A DNA stretch of 64,000 nucleotides from Nocardia inohanensis NBRC 100128 (GTDB lineage Bacteria > Actinomycetota > Actinomycetes > Mycobacteriales > Mycobacteriaceae), in the NCBI RefSeq assembly GCF_001612945.1, contig NZ_BDBK01000001.1, forward strand, positions 496,001-560,000, given 5' to 3'. Each line of letters begins with the position of its first letter. Positions within the stretch are counted from its first letter, which is position 1. Below are positions 16,098 to 25,368 of this stretch, piece after piece. A program made the position numbers and the translations under genes. Below the pieces are notes generated by a model. That model was not told the DNA's origin, searched no databases, and saw only the letters and a program-made list of their open reading frames with translations.

Positions 16098-17096
16098 TTA
16101 CTTGCGTTTCGGTTCGCGCAGCACGTGGGACCGCAATCGCGAGATGCCTTTGACTCGCACACTGCGCAGATGGCGAATGGAGAAATCGTGGTCGTCACCC
16201 AGGGCCGCGGCCGCGCCGTCGTCCAGCAGTACCGTGCCCGGCCGCGCCACACCGGTCAGGCGGGCGGCGACATTGACCACGGTGCCGAACAGGTCGCCGA
16301 ATCGGGTCAGCACCGGACCGTATGCCAGGCCGATCCGCAGCTGCGGCATATCCGGAATGGCTTGCGCCGCACGCTCGATCGCGGTGTGCAGGGCCAGCGC
16401 GATGCGGGCGCCGTCCGCGGCGGTCTCGGCGGCGAACATCACTTCGTCACCGACATTCTTGATCACCCAGCCGCCGTTGGCGGTTATCGCCTCGGTGGTG
16501 GCGTCTTCGAAGCTGTCGAGCAGATCGGTCAGCTCGCCCAGGTCGAGATGGCGTGAAAGCCGGGTGTAGCCCACCATATCCGCGAACCCGACCAGCAATT
16601 GCCTTGTGGTGCCGTCGGATTCGATCGAACGGCTGAGCGCGGCCGCCAAATGCCGTCGCCAGGCGTACTCCTGCAATTCGGTGAGCACCTCGATGGTCCG
16701 GGTGGTGACCTCCGCCGCCTGCCCGCCCGCCCGCTCGCCGATCTCCCGGCCGATCAGATCCGCCTGCCATTCGGCCAAGCGCGCCATCGCCTGCCCGAGC
16801 GTGCGAGCGGCCGCGATCTGGCTCTGCTCGCTGGCGCCCGCCACCGAATCCATCGTGGTGAACGCGCGCACCGCCTCGACATCGGCATCGGTGAACGCCG
16901 GTTCGTCATCGCTGGCCGTGGCCGGGAACCCCAACGCCACCCACAGCTTCCGCGCCCGATCGACCGGCACCCCGGAAAGCTCGGCCACCTGTGCCCGCGT
17001 GTACCGCCGCGGACCGCCGAGCAACGACTGTTCGACCACCGCGTCCACAACGCCGGGCGGCCTGCCGGATTCGATCACTCCGCCAGTACAACACAT
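16098..17096 (-). CDS. Class III adenylate cyclase
   Basis: About 332 residues from the ATG at 17096; a GTG six codons later is possible. The N-terminal helical regulatory region (20-150, starting VEQSLLGGPRRYTRAQVAEL) resembles that of the Mycobacterium tuberculosis Rv1264/Rv2212 cyclases. The catalytic domain (about 160-330) has both metal aspartates (D173 in FADMVGYTRLS, D217 in NVGDEVMF), the substrate lysine K213, and the Asn/Arg pair region GTVVNVAARLTG. It makes cAMP in the cytoplasm. Whether the N-terminal region senses pH, as reported for Rv1264, is unknown. Just downstream of a tRNA terminator. Confidence 0.92.
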   Translation of the reverse strand: MCCTGGVIESGRPPGVVDAVVEQSLLGGPRRYTRAQVAELSGVPVDRARKLWVALGFPATASDDEPAFTDADVEAVRAFTTMDSVAGASEQSQIAAARTLGQAMARLAEWQADLIGREIGERAGGQAAEVTTRTIEVLTELQEYAWRRHLAAALSRSIESDGTTRQLLVGFADMVGYTRLSRHLDLGELTDLLDSFEDATTEAITANGGWVIKNVGDEVMFAAETAADGARIALALHTAIERAAQAIPDMPQLRIGLAYGPVLTRFGDLFGTVVNVAARLTGVARPGTVLLDDGAAAALGDDHDFSIRHLRSVRVKGISRLRSHVLREPKRK

Positions 17097-17141
17097 CGAG
17101 CCCGGACCGGTGACACCGCGAATATCCGGCTGTACCAACGC

Positions 17142-17171
17142 GAAAAGGCCCGGCTTTCGCCGGGCCTTTTC
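17142..17171 (-). terminator. Terminator of the second tRNA cluster
   Basis: Perfect 13-bp stem GAAAAGGCCCGGC / GCCGGGCCTTTTC with a TTTC-type loop just after the leftward tRNA-Val; the stem ends in a T-run on the minus strand. Confidence 0.85.
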
Positions 17172-17177
17172 ACTGAC

Positions 17178-17252
17178 TGGTGCGCGATACTGGGATTGAA
17201 CCAGTGACCTCTTCCGTGTCAGGGAAGCGCTCTCCCGCTGAGCTAATCGCGC
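17178..17252 (-). tRNA. tRNA-Val (GAC), second copy
   Basis: Minus strand, acceptor GCGCGAT, anticodon loop CTGACAC, encoded CCA. Body identical to the copy at 10577-10651. Last of the Gly-Cys-Val cluster. Confidence 0.95.
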
Positions 17253-17275
17253 GAGTCTTTCCTCTTGCAAGCAAG

Positions 17276-17346
17276 AGGCGGCGACGGGAATCGAACCCGT
17301 GTGCACGGCTTTGCAGGCCGTTGCCTCACCACTCGGCCACACCGCC
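17276..17346 (-). tRNA. tRNA-Cys (GCA)
   Basis: Minus strand; acceptor GGCGGTG / CGCCGCC, anticodon loop CTGCAAA (GCA), no encoded CCA. The Gly-Cys-Val order is a common actinobacterial tRNA cluster, so this appears to be the ancestral set, and the Cys gene is missing from the 10.6-kb cluster. Confidence 0.95.
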
Positions 17347-17368
17347 AACCAAGGCCGGTTGGCCTTCG

Positions 17369-17441
17369 AGCGGATGACGGGATTCGAACCCGCGACCCTC
17401 ACCTTGGCAAGGTGATGCGCTACCAGCTGCGCTACATCCGC
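17369..17441 (-). tRNA. tRNA-Gly (GCC), second copy
   Basis: Minus strand; acceptor GCGGATG / CATCCGC, anticodon loop TTGCCAA. First gene of the cluster. The upstream GCTAATGTTCTC element (around 17484-17495) matches that of the first cluster and is probably the -10 region. Confidence 0.95.
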
Positions 17442-17638
17442 ATTTCGTCCCCGGCGCCTTGGCGGCTGTCCGGCTGACGAGAGAGAACATTAGCCGACTA
17501 TCTGCGCAGACAACAAATCGCCTGGTTAATGGGGGTAAATGTGAACTACAGGGGTGTGATTCCGTGACGGGGCGATGAACGGGTGGCGAGATGCCGCGAG
17601 AACGCCCCGAACCGGGCGCGAAGCCGGACACTGGAGGG

Positions 17639-18274
17639 ATGACCCGACCCACGGAATTCTGGGACAGCGCCTATGACGACGGCACCGCGCCGTGGGTGAT
17701 CGGCGAACCGCAACCGGCCGTCGTCGAGCTCGAGGCGGCGGGCTGGGTTCGCGGCACCGTGCTCGATATCGGTTGCGGCACCGGCGAACACGCCATCTTT
17801 CTGGCCGAACGCGGTTACGAGGTGTGCGGGCTGGATGTCTCGCCCAGCGCGATCCGCCAGGCTCGCGAGAACGCCGAACGGCATGGCGTCACCGCCCGCT
17901 TCGAGGTCGCCGACGCCCTGAACCTGGATCCCGGCCTGAGCTTCGACACCATCATCGATGTCGGCCTCTTCCACGTCTTCGCCTCCACCCACGGTGATGT
18001 CGCCGGCTACGTCCGCAACTTGCGCACCGCCTGTGCCCTCGGTGGGCGCATCTACATCCTGGCTTTCTCCGATGCCGAACCGGGCTTCGGCCCGCGCATC
18101 CCGCGCGCCGCCATCGAAGACGCTTTCGGTACCGGCTGGCTGCTCGAGGACCTGCGCCCCACCCGCTGCCGCGCCCGCATCCCCGCCGATTTCACCGATC
18201 CTATGGGCCGCCCCGAAGGCACGCCCACCGACGAATCGGCCTGGCTGGCCCGCGTCCGCCGCACCGATTCCTGA
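17639..18274 (+). CDS. Class I SAM-dependent methyltransferase
   Basis: 211 residues from the ATG at 17639 (GGAGGG immediately before); an in-frame ATG at 17591 is possible. The opening FWDSAYDDGTAPWVIGEPQP is characteristic of the thiopurine/tellurite-type methyltransferase-like group (TehB/TPMT fold). Motif I is VLDIGCGTGEHAIFLA, motif II GLDVSPSAI. Cytoplasmic; acceptor unknown. A role in methylating thiols, selenium or tellurium compounds would suit the fold but is not shown by context. Confidence 0.9.
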   Translation: MTRPTEFWDSAYDDGTAPWVIGEPQPAVVELEAAGWVRGTVLDIGCGTGEHAIFLAERGYEVCGLDVSPSAIRQARENAERHGVTARFEVADALNLDPGLSFDTIIDVGLFHVFASTHGDVAGYVRNLRTACALGGRIYILAFSDAEPGFGPRIPRAAIEDAFGTGWLLEDLRPTRCRARIPADFTDPMGRPEGTPTDESAWLARVRRTDS

Positions 18275-18426
18275 CACGCCGCCACCCCCGCCCTTCACCC
18301 CGCTCACACCCGCCTTTCATCCCCGTGTCCACGCGATTTGGCGTGCGGTCCCCGCTATGTGTAATGTTCTTTCTCGTTCGAGCGGCACAAAAACCGCCCC
18401 GAACAGCCACTCAGGTGGCGAGCTAT

Positions 18427-18498
18427 GGTTCTATAGCTCAGCGGGAGAGCACTCGCCTCACACGCGAGGGGTCGCTGGTTCGAACCCAGCTAGAACCA
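18427..18498 (+). tRNA. tRNA-Val (CAC), first copy
   Basis: Acceptor GGTTCTA / TAGAACC, anticodon loop CTCACAC (CAC). Closely similar to the copy at 45819-45890, from which it differs at the first loop base and one T-loop position. Confidence 0.95.
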
Positions 18499-18502
18499 CT
18501 CG

Positions 18503-18536
18503 AACGGCCGGTCCATCAGTGATGGACCGGCCGTTT
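18503..18536 (+). terminator. Terminator of tRNA-Val
   Basis: Near-continuous 16-bp inverted repeat AACGGCCGGTCCATCA / TGATGGACCGGCCGTT followed by TTT, five bases after the tRNA. Confidence 0.85.
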
Positions 18537-18634
18537 CGCATTCGGCCGAACAGGGCCATATACCGACCGGCCCGTTTCTATCGGTCTACCCTGGGTGTGC
18601 ATGCAAATGACTACCGAGACGTTCGGAGGCATAC

Positions 18635-18934
18635 ATGACCACGATGGAAATGCCGCACGTCAGCGAGTGCACGGTCAGCAATTGCTCCTATAACCACGAT
18701 GGTTGCCACGCCTACGCGATCAATGTCGCCGACCATGACGGCGGGGCCGACTGCGGAACCTTCATCGCGTTGTCGACGAAGGGTGGCCTGGATACCGTCA
18801 CCAGCATGGTCGGCGCTTGTCAGCGCGTCGATTGCGCGCACAACCAGGGGCTCGAGTGCGCGGCCGGTGGTATTCGCGTCGGCCCGGGTACGGGGGAGCA
18901 CGCGGCCCGCTGTCTCACCTACAGTTCGCGCTGA
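18635..18934 (+). CDS. DUF1540 cysteine-rich protein
   Basis: 99 residues after a CGGAGG ribosome site. Cysteines are spaced as in actinobacterial DUF1540 proteins (SECTVSNCSYNHDGCHAYAI, then ADCGTF, GACQRVDCAHNQGLEC, ARCLTY), two half-repeats that probably bind metal. Small cytoplasmic protein of unknown role; divergent actinobacterial members are often produced in late or stress growth. Convergent with the helical protein gene downstream. Confidence 0.88.
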   Translation: MTTMEMPHVSECTVSNCSYNHDGCHAYAINVADHDGGADCGTFIALSTKGGLDTVTSMVGACQRVDCAHNQGLECAAGGIRVGPGTGEHAARCLTYSSR

Positions 18935-18958
18935 TCCGCTTCGCTCAGGCGGGGCGGT

Positions 18959-19282
18959 TCACTTCTGCTTCTGGGCGTCGGCCTTGTCCAGGGCCTCGGT
19001 CGCGCCCTGGACGACGCTGCGCAGGAACTCGAACTGCGCGGTAATGAGCTTGTCGGACAATTCCAATCCGGCCTCCACGATGGTTCTGCGCAGCTCGTGC
19101 AGCGCCGAGTCCTCGCGGATCGCTTCCCGGCGCTCCCGGATCGCCGCGTCGACGGTATCGATGAACTTGTGCACGGCCGCGCCGGCGGCGTGCTGCCCCG
19201 CCTTGGCCGAGACCAGGACCTCGTCGGAGAGCCGCTCGGGGGCCTGGGTGTCCGCGGCCGGCTGCTGGGTGGTCGATGTCAT
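18959..19282 (-). CDS. Phasin-like helical protein
   Basis: 107 residues with an AGGAG ribosome site. After a disordered N-terminus the chain is almost wholly amphipathic helix (VHKFIDTVDAAIRERREAIR, then VEAGLELSDKLITAQFEFLR), with the length and Ala/Glu/Lys/Phe pattern of granule-associated phasins. It is divergent from the wax-ester/DGAT gene 262 bp away. A role at the surface of lipid inclusions is an inference from composition and neighbourhood; no named family was recognised. Confidence 0.7.
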   Translation of the reverse strand: MTSTTQQPAADTQAPERLSDEVLVSAKAGQHAAGAAVHKFIDTVDAAIRERREAIREDSALHELRRTIVEAGLELSDKLITAQFEFLRSVVQGATEALDKADAQKQK

Positions 19283-19543
19283 GATCTGGCTCCTGGAATC
19301 GATGTACTCGAACGGCTGCCGATCGGATCGGCAACGTGCAACAGCATCGCCCGGCGAAGCGGTCGGTTCGTAGGGCCGATGGTCACTCCGGACGCCGCGA
19401 TGGTCTCGGTTCGTTTGGGGCCGAAGGGAACTCGGGTGAGGTCGGCATCCGGCCGGTGACCTTCTGCCCTGCCGATCAAGGGGTCGATGGGGTCACAGTG
19501 AGGTGCGGCCTGGTGCGGGCGGCGACGACGGACGGTACGGGCA

Positions 19544-21016
19544 ATGGCATCACTCGACTCCCATATGACACAGTCGGACCTTTTCACCTGGAGCATGGAG
19601 CAGGATCCGAACCTGCGGTCCACGATCGTTTCGGTGCTGCTGCTGGACACCGAACCGGACTGGGATCGCCTGCTGCGCATGATCGATCGCGGGACGCTCG
19701 CCGTGCCGCGCTTCCGGCATCGGCTGGCGCCGGTGCCGCTGGGGCTGGCGCCGCCGCGCTGGATCCGGGACCCGGATTTCGACTTGGCTTGGCATGTAAG
19801 GCATTTCGAACCCGCGGCGCCTGCGCGGCTGGAGTCGGTGCTGGAGTTCGCGCGCACCGAGGCGATGGCCGCCTTCGACCCGGCCCGGCCGCTGTGGCGG
19901 TTCACCGTGCTGAGCGGTCTCGAGGGTGGCAAGAGCGCGCTCGTCCTGAAGGTTCATCACAGTCTCACCGACGGCATAGGCGGTATCCAGATCGCCGGGG
20001 AGATACTCGATTTCGACCGCGCCGGAACCGAACGCGCGCAGGTCCCGCAGGGGGCCGACGGCGGCGAGCGGGGGATGGTCGGCGATATTCTGGCCTGGAA
20101 CTGGAGTGCCGGAACGGATTTGGTGCGTGGCGGCATGGCCACCGCGCTGCCGTTGGCCCGGCGGACGGTAACCGATCCGATCGGATTGGTCAAAGAGGGT
20201 GTGGCGCTAGCGGGTTCCCTGTTCCGCCTCGCCCACCCCGTCACCACCACCCTGTCTCCGCTGATGACCCGGCGCAGCTTGGGCCGGGAGCTGACCTTGC
20301 TCGAGGTGCCGTTGGCGGACCTGCGGCGCAGCGCGCATCGCGTGGGCTGCACGGTCAACGACGCTTTCCTGGCCGCGACACTGATCGGACTGCGCGCCTA
20401 TCACGATCGGCACGGGGCGAAGGTCGATCAGCTGCGTGTGGCAATGCCGATCAGCCTGCGCAGGGCTACCGATCCCATCGGCGGCAACCGGATCACGCTG
20501 GCGCGCTTCGCGGTTCCGGCCGACACAACGGGCGCGTTGGACCTCATGCGCGCACTCGACCACACCATCGAAGGCTGGAAACGGGAACCGGCGCTCCCGT
20601 ACTCGCATGCCGTCGCGGCGACCTTCAACCGGTTGCCCGCGGGTCTGCTCACCGACATGTTCAAACACGTCGACTTCGTCGCCTCGGACGTTCCGGGTTC
20701 CCCGGTGCACCTGTACTTCGCGGGTGCGAAGGTCGAGCGCATCTACCCCTTCGGCCCCACCACCGGCACCGCCTTCAACATCACCCTGATCTCACATGTC
20801 GACACCTGTTGCATCGGAATCAATTCCGATACCGGCGCGATCCCCGATCCGGCGCAACTGACCGACTGCATCGCCCAGGGCATGCGCGCGGTGACCGATC
20901 TCGACGCGGTCGATGGACCGGAGGACGCTACCGACCCAGAACGCGTCGCAGCCAACCGTTCTCGCCGCGGTCCTGATGTCCCGGGCACCATTGCCCGGCC
21001 GGGGTCGCGGCTTTGA
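19544..21016 (+). CDS. Wax ester synthase / diacylglycerol acyltransferase
   Basis: 490 residues; starts at ATG 19544 or at the ATG seven codons later. The catalytic HHxxxDG motif is intact (H138-H139, D143-G144 in VHHSLTDGIGG), and the second WS/DGAT region SDVPGSPVHLYFAG with NITLISHVDTCCIGINSD near the C-terminus is present. It transfers acyl-CoA to diacylglycerol or fatty alcohol to build storage triacylglycerol or wax at the membrane/lipid droplet. The last 89 bp overlap a convergent small gene; the poorly conserved C-terminal tail fits that. Confidence 0.93.
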   Translation: MASLDSHMTQSDLFTWSMEQDPNLRSTIVSVLLLDTEPDWDRLLRMIDRGTLAVPRFRHRLAPVPLGLAPPRWIRDPDFDLAWHVRHFEPAAPARLESVLEFARTEAMAAFDPARPLWRFTVLSGLEGGKSALVLKVHHSLTDGIGGIQIAGEILDFDRAGTERAQVPQGADGGERGMVGDILAWNWSAGTDLVRGGMATALPLARRTVTDPIGLVKEGVALAGSLFRLAHPVTTTLSPLMTRRSLGRELTLLEVPLADLRRSAHRVGCTVNDAFLAATLIGLRAYHDRHGAKVDQLRVAMPISLRRATDPIGGNRITLARFAVPADTTGALDLMRALDHTIEGWKREPALPYSHAVAATFNRLPAGLLTDMFKHVDFVASDVPGSPVHLYFAGAKVERIYPFGPTTGTAFNITLISHVDTCCIGINSDTGAIPDPAQLTDCIAQGMRAVTDLDAVDGPEDATDPERVAANRSRRGPDVPGTIARPGSRL

Positions 21017-21089
21017 CCTGGTCGATGTGCTGACCACATCCGGACCAGGTGGTTTTTCCGCAGGTCTTGCAGCGCACGGGATTGCACAT
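20928..21089 (-). CDS. Small zinc-ribbon-like protein
   Basis: 53 residues. The start MCNPVRCKTCGKTTWSGCGQ and following HIDQVKAATP...QWCPGH match a short, widely occurring actinobacterial protein with CxxC...C...H/C metal ligands. The ribosome site AAAGGA precedes the ATG. Its 3' half overlaps the end of the convergent acyltransferase gene by 89 bp. Function unknown; likely cytoplasmic zinc-binding. Confidence 0.8.
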   Translation of the reverse strand: MCNPVRCKTCGKTTWSGCGQHIDQVKAATPAGQWCPGHQDRGENGWLRRVLGR

Positions 21090-21108
21090 GGTGGGATTCC
21101 TTTCCGGA

Positions 21109-21915
<807 letters not shown>

Positions 21916-22047
21916 GCGGCTCGCACGACGGTTTCGCCGTTCCGGTGTACGCGCGGGTACCCGCTACTCTCGAATTGCGGAGTCCGGATCGGGATATGCG
22001 ATATAGCATTTCGCACCATCGGGTGCGGCACTAGGTGTGGAGGTGCG

Positions 22048-23076
22048 ATGGGGACCGATCAGACGATGTTGCACCGCTTCGTGCTGCGCCAATTGGAAAA
22101 GGCGGGGCTGGACCGGAAGCGACTGATTCGCGAGTGCGGGGTGCCGGAGTGGGCGCTGAGCGGCGATGGGGTTCATGTGCCGAGCGAGAGCTTCGGGCGG
22201 TTGTGGGAGTTGGGGGCGCGGTGGCTGGATGATCCGGACGTGGCGTTGCGGGTGGCGAGCCGGTACGAGTTGAAAGCGACTCGGCTGTATGACTATTTGT
22301 TCACGAGTGCGCCGACAGTGGGGGCGGGGCTGGCGACCTGTGGGCCTTACGTGTCGGTGGTCACCACCAATCATCGGTTCGATCTGGTCGATGGGACGAC
22401 GCTGCGGCTGGACATGATCGATGGGGAGGGGGCGGCGCGGGACCTCACTCAGCTATGGGGGTTGACCGCGGTGCTGACCAGGGCGCGGCGGGTGGTGGAC
22501 GCGCCGTTGAATCCGACGGTGGTGTCGTTGCGGCAACGCGCGCCGAGGCGGCTCGACGCGTTCCGTGACGTGTTCGGTGACGCCACTATCGAATTCGGGG
22601 CCGAGCTGGACGCGATGACTTTTCCGGCCGGGGATATGGATTTGCCGCTCACCACCGCTGATCCGGTGCTGGCGGCGGTGTTGCGGCCGCTGGCCGAGGC
22701 GCTGCCGCCGCCTCCGCCGTTGCCGACCGCGTGGCCGGAGCGGGTGGCGGTGACCATTGCCGAACTGCTGGAACATGGTGAGGCGTCACTGGATTCGGTG
22801 GCGCGGCGGCTGGCCACCAGTCCTCGGACCTTGCAGCGCCGGCTGGCGGAGGCGGGGACCACGTGGCGGCAGGAGCTGGATCGGGCGCGGCATGCCCGGC
22901 TGGCGACGGCGGCGGCCGCGGGGCCGTTGGGGCGCAACCGGCAGGCTCATCTGCTCGGGTATGCCGATGCCACCTCGGTGCGGCGGGCGTCGTTGCGCTG
23001 GGCTGTTGCCGCGCAGGTGCATCGGAGTTCGGCGCTAGACCTTCAGGTTGCTGGCGGCGATATTCCAGAACAGTGA
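22048..23076 (+). CDS. AraC-family regulator with Arabinose_bd-type N-terminus
   Basis: 342 residues after a GGAGG ribosome site. Residues 20-190 match the AraC_binding_2 (OruR/ArgR-like) effector region (VPSESFGRLWELGARWLDDP). The two HTH motifs are near 245-335 (SLDSVARRLATSPRTLQRRL, then HLLGYADATSVRRAS). The second HTH looks less standard than usual, and the Pro-rich linker before it (PLAEALPPPPPLP) is long. Effector unknown. Its last 42 bp overlap a convergent small gene. Confidence 0.85.
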   Translation: MGTDQTMLHRFVLRQLEKAGLDRKRLIRECGVPEWALSGDGVHVPSESFGRLWELGARWLDDPDVALRVASRYELKATRLYDYLFTSAPTVGAGLATCGPYVSVVTTNHRFDLVDGTTLRLDMIDGEGAARDLTQLWGLTAVLTRARRVVDAPLNPTVVSLRQRAPRRLDAFRDVFGDATIEFGAELDAMTFPAGDMDLPLTTADPVLAAVLRPLAEALPPPPPLPTAWPERVAVTIAELLEHGEASLDSVARRLATSPRTLQRRLAEAGTTWRQELDRARHARLATAAAAGPLGRNRQAHLLGYADATSVRRASLRWAVAAQVHRSSALDLQVAGGDIPEQ

Positions 23077-23262
23077 CCGGCGCATACCGGCCAGGTCCCA
23101 GCTGCCGCCGATCGCTCGGGCCGTGGCGACGATGCTCGGTACGTCGAAGTCGTCGCGGGTCGCTGTGCCCTTGGACTCCAATGCCGAGATCACGTACGCG
23201 ATAGCGGCTTCGCGGGAGTTCTGCACAGCATCTCCAATCAGACGTCGGGACGGTACGGCCAT
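23035..23262 (-). CDS. Small conserved-looking hypothetical protein
   Basis: 75 residues from the ATG at 23262; a GTG at 23274 is possible. The text SREAAIAYVISALESKGTAT then DDFDVPSIVATARAIGGSWD is clearly protein-like: two helices around an acidic turn. No motif recognised; cytoplasmic. Convergent with the AraC gene and overlapping its end by 42 bp. Confidence 0.6.
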   Translation of the reverse strand: MAVPSRRLIGDAVQNSREAAIAYVISALESKGTATRDDFDVPSIVATARAIGGSWDLAGMRRSLFWNIAASNLKV

Positions 23263-23274
23263 CGTGCGCGGCAC

Positions 23275-23637
23275 GGGCTGAGACCCAGTCTCGTGCGAAC
23301 GGTCTGTTTTCGGACAGGGCGGAAGGCGTCAACACCTGGCAAACACGCCAAGTTCACCGAAGGCCGGCCCGGCGTGGCGCGTCGGGTCGCCACCGAATGT
23401 GTTTGCAGTTGGGGTTTCATCTGTTGTTTGCATTCGCAGTGTCGAGGACTTGCTGTGCCTTCGTTCGGACTTGTTGTGCCAGAAACGGATTCGGACGGGT
23501 AAAGTTCGTTTGTCGATATGACACTTTGAACACGGTCCGAAGTTGAAATATCAACGGGCCGTTGTCCATTCCGCCGTGCACCCGTCGAAGGAACGGGGCC
23601 GGCTTCGACGGTATGCACATGGAGGCGAGACCAGAGC
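23275..23637. other. Intergenic region, no gene seen
   Basis: 363 bp between two divergent small genes. Moderately AT-rich around 23400-23560 with repeated TTTGCA words and a likely promoter before 23638. No hairpin terminator, RNA gene or credible frame was found. Confidence 0.4.
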
Positions 23638-23895
23638 ATGACGGCGCCCGAAGAGGAGCGGCAGATCAGCGAGCTCGTGGCCCGGTTGACCGATAAATTC
23701 CCTCACCTCGCCCCGCGCGTGGTCGGCGAGGAAGTGCGCGGAATTCATCGCGAGTTCGACACCCACCGGGTGCGGGAATTCATTCCCTTGCTGGTAGAGC
23801 GCATCGCCGAACGGCAGCTGCGGAGAGCGCGGACCGACTGGGCGGCAGCCGGTTCCCGGGCCCCGGGTGGCCGGGAGCGGCGCGGGACTATATGA
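23638..23895 (+). CDS. Three-helix-bundle dimerisation-domain protein
   Basis: 85 residues with a GGAGGCGAG ribosome site. The sequence ISELVARLTDKFPHLAPRVV then EEVRGIHREFDTHRVREFIP and LLVERIAERQL follows the short actinobacterial three-helix-bundle proteins (mycobacterial relatives have KYP-type first helix and RDFVPLFVER second). Probably a small cytoplasmic dimer, function unknown. It precedes the MoxR-associated gene by 64 bp in the same direction. Confidence 0.75.
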   Translation: MTAPEEERQISELVARLTDKFPHLAPRVVGEEVRGIHREFDTHRVREFIPLLVERIAERQLRRARTDWAAAGSRAPGGRERRGTI

Positions 23896-23959
23896 TCTAC
23901 GCGATGACGACTTCTTCTGATCGCAGATTGGGGGTCCCGTTCAACTCAGGTGAGTGCTG

Positions 23960-25288
23960 ATGCTCACCGAGATCACGAACGAGGACACTTCCCGCCATTC
24001 CTTCTGGCCGCGCGTGCGTGAATTCGCGGTGCCGCCATCCATGATCGAGATCGCGACCGCCCGGCGTCAGGCCGGGGATTGGGCGGGGGCCTGCGCCGCC
24101 GCGGGGTTCGATGTCGATATCGACTTACGTTGGCTGGCACGGGTTTACGGGCGCGAGCTCGGAAATCGGGTGCGGGGCGATCTCCGGCATTTGGCTCCGG
24201 ATCTGTTGCGGTGGCATCTGCCGCGGATCGCTCCGGACGGGCTGTTGCGGCCCGGATTGACCATCGCGCTGGCTCGATACGCCGCCGAAAAGATCGGAAA
24301 CGACTGCGGCAGAGCCGGTTCCGTCCATCTGGTGGCTCGCACCGCTCCCGTCTGGGCGGACGCGGGCCAGCGGATCGAACTCGCGCTATGGGACGGATCC
24401 GGTCCCGCGAACAGCCTGCATCCGCATCCCCGGCCCGATCGGCGGTTCCGGCTGGATCTGCATCGACACCTGTGGGATGCGCGCCGGGCCGGTGAGCTTC
24501 GCGGGCGCGGCGGTGCCCGGGAACCCGCCGCGCGCTGGGCGGCCGAAGCGCGCATTCTGCTCGATGCCGAAGGGCGGCAGGCGAATACCTTCCTTTTGCG
24601 GACGGGTGCCCGGCAACGGACCGTGCTCGAACTGGTCGAGGACGACGGCCCGCCCACGGTGCGGCTGGTAGGAGATCACCCGGCGGGCGGCATCTCCGCC
24701 CTGCCGGTCCTGCCCGATGCCGCGATCTGGGAGCCGCCCGATTCGAAACTGCTTCGGAGCGGCATGATCTCGGCCGACCGGCTGCATCCGCTGGTCGCCT
24801 CGGCGCTGGCGCCGGACTACACACCGGATGAAACAGCCCGGGCGCGAGTCGATTCGGCGCGGCGACCCCTCGTAGCCTGTCGCGGAGAACAGCACCGCAT
24901 CGGGCTGGTCGACGGTGTGCTGACCGCGCTGGACCACGACCCGGACGAGATACGGCGCGAGGAACTGCTGGTCGCGCTGACCCGCACCCCGATGCTGCCC
25001 TGCTTGCGGGTCATCGACCAGGCGCACCGGAACCCCGAGTGTCTCAACGGTGTTCGGGAACGCCTGCACCACGGTGATACGGCGGGCGCGCTCGCCATCA
25101 TCGAAGGTCTCCTCGGACCCGGGGCGCACCTGCGGGACGGCGCGCTGCGGGATGAACTGGACGCCTGCGCGCACCAGCGAATCATCTACGGGCTGTATCG
25201 AGCCGTATTGGCTCGTCCCTTGCACGGCGGTCCCAGCCGTCCGCGTCCGCGCAGTCGCCGCGGCCACCCGCGCAACGCGACTGTCTGA
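23960..25288 (+). CDS. Conserved unnamed partner of the MoxR/VWA pair
   Basis: 442 residues from the ATG at 23960 (AGGTGAG upstream). No known domain was recognised. Visible features: conserved-looking opening SFWPRVREFAVPPSMIEIAT; a block RLDLHRHLWDARRAGELRGR; a central beta-rich region; and EIRREELLVALTRTPMLPCL then VRERLHHGDTAGALAIIEGL, a helical repeat-like end. I recall similar proteins next to MoxR genes in Streptomyces. It is 80 bp upstream of the ATPase gene. Role inferred as an adaptor or substrate of the MoxR-VWA machine. Confidence 0.8.
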   Translation: MLTEITNEDTSRHSFWPRVREFAVPPSMIEIATARRQAGDWAGACAAAGFDVDIDLRWLARVYGRELGNRVRGDLRHLAPDLLRWHLPRIAPDGLLRPGLTIALARYAAEKIGNDCGRAGSVHLVARTAPVWADAGQRIELALWDGSGPANSLHPHPRPDRRFRLDLHRHLWDARRAGELRGRGGAREPAARWAAEARILLDAEGRQANTFLLRTGARQRTVLELVEDDGPPTVRLVGDHPAGGISALPVLPDAAIWEPPDSKLLRSGMISADRLHPLVASALAPDYTPDETARARVDSARRPLVACRGEQHRIGLVDGVLTALDHDPDEIRREELLVALTRTPMLPCLRVIDQAHRNPECLNGVRERLHHGDTAGALAIIEGLLGPGAHLRDGALRDELDACAHQRIIYGLYRAVLARPLHGGPSRPRPRSRRGHPRNATV

Positions 25289-25368
25289 CCTCGCGGTCGC
25301 CCGCTGTCACACCTGCAACGCCATTCGCGTACTTCGTCACTTCTACTGACCCACAAGGTGATTCACAC

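Noticed and set aside
17265..17477. Small frames across the tRNA cluster (NRTRVHGFAG-type text)
   Set aside because: Classic translation of tRNA genes; the RNA structures explain the sequence.
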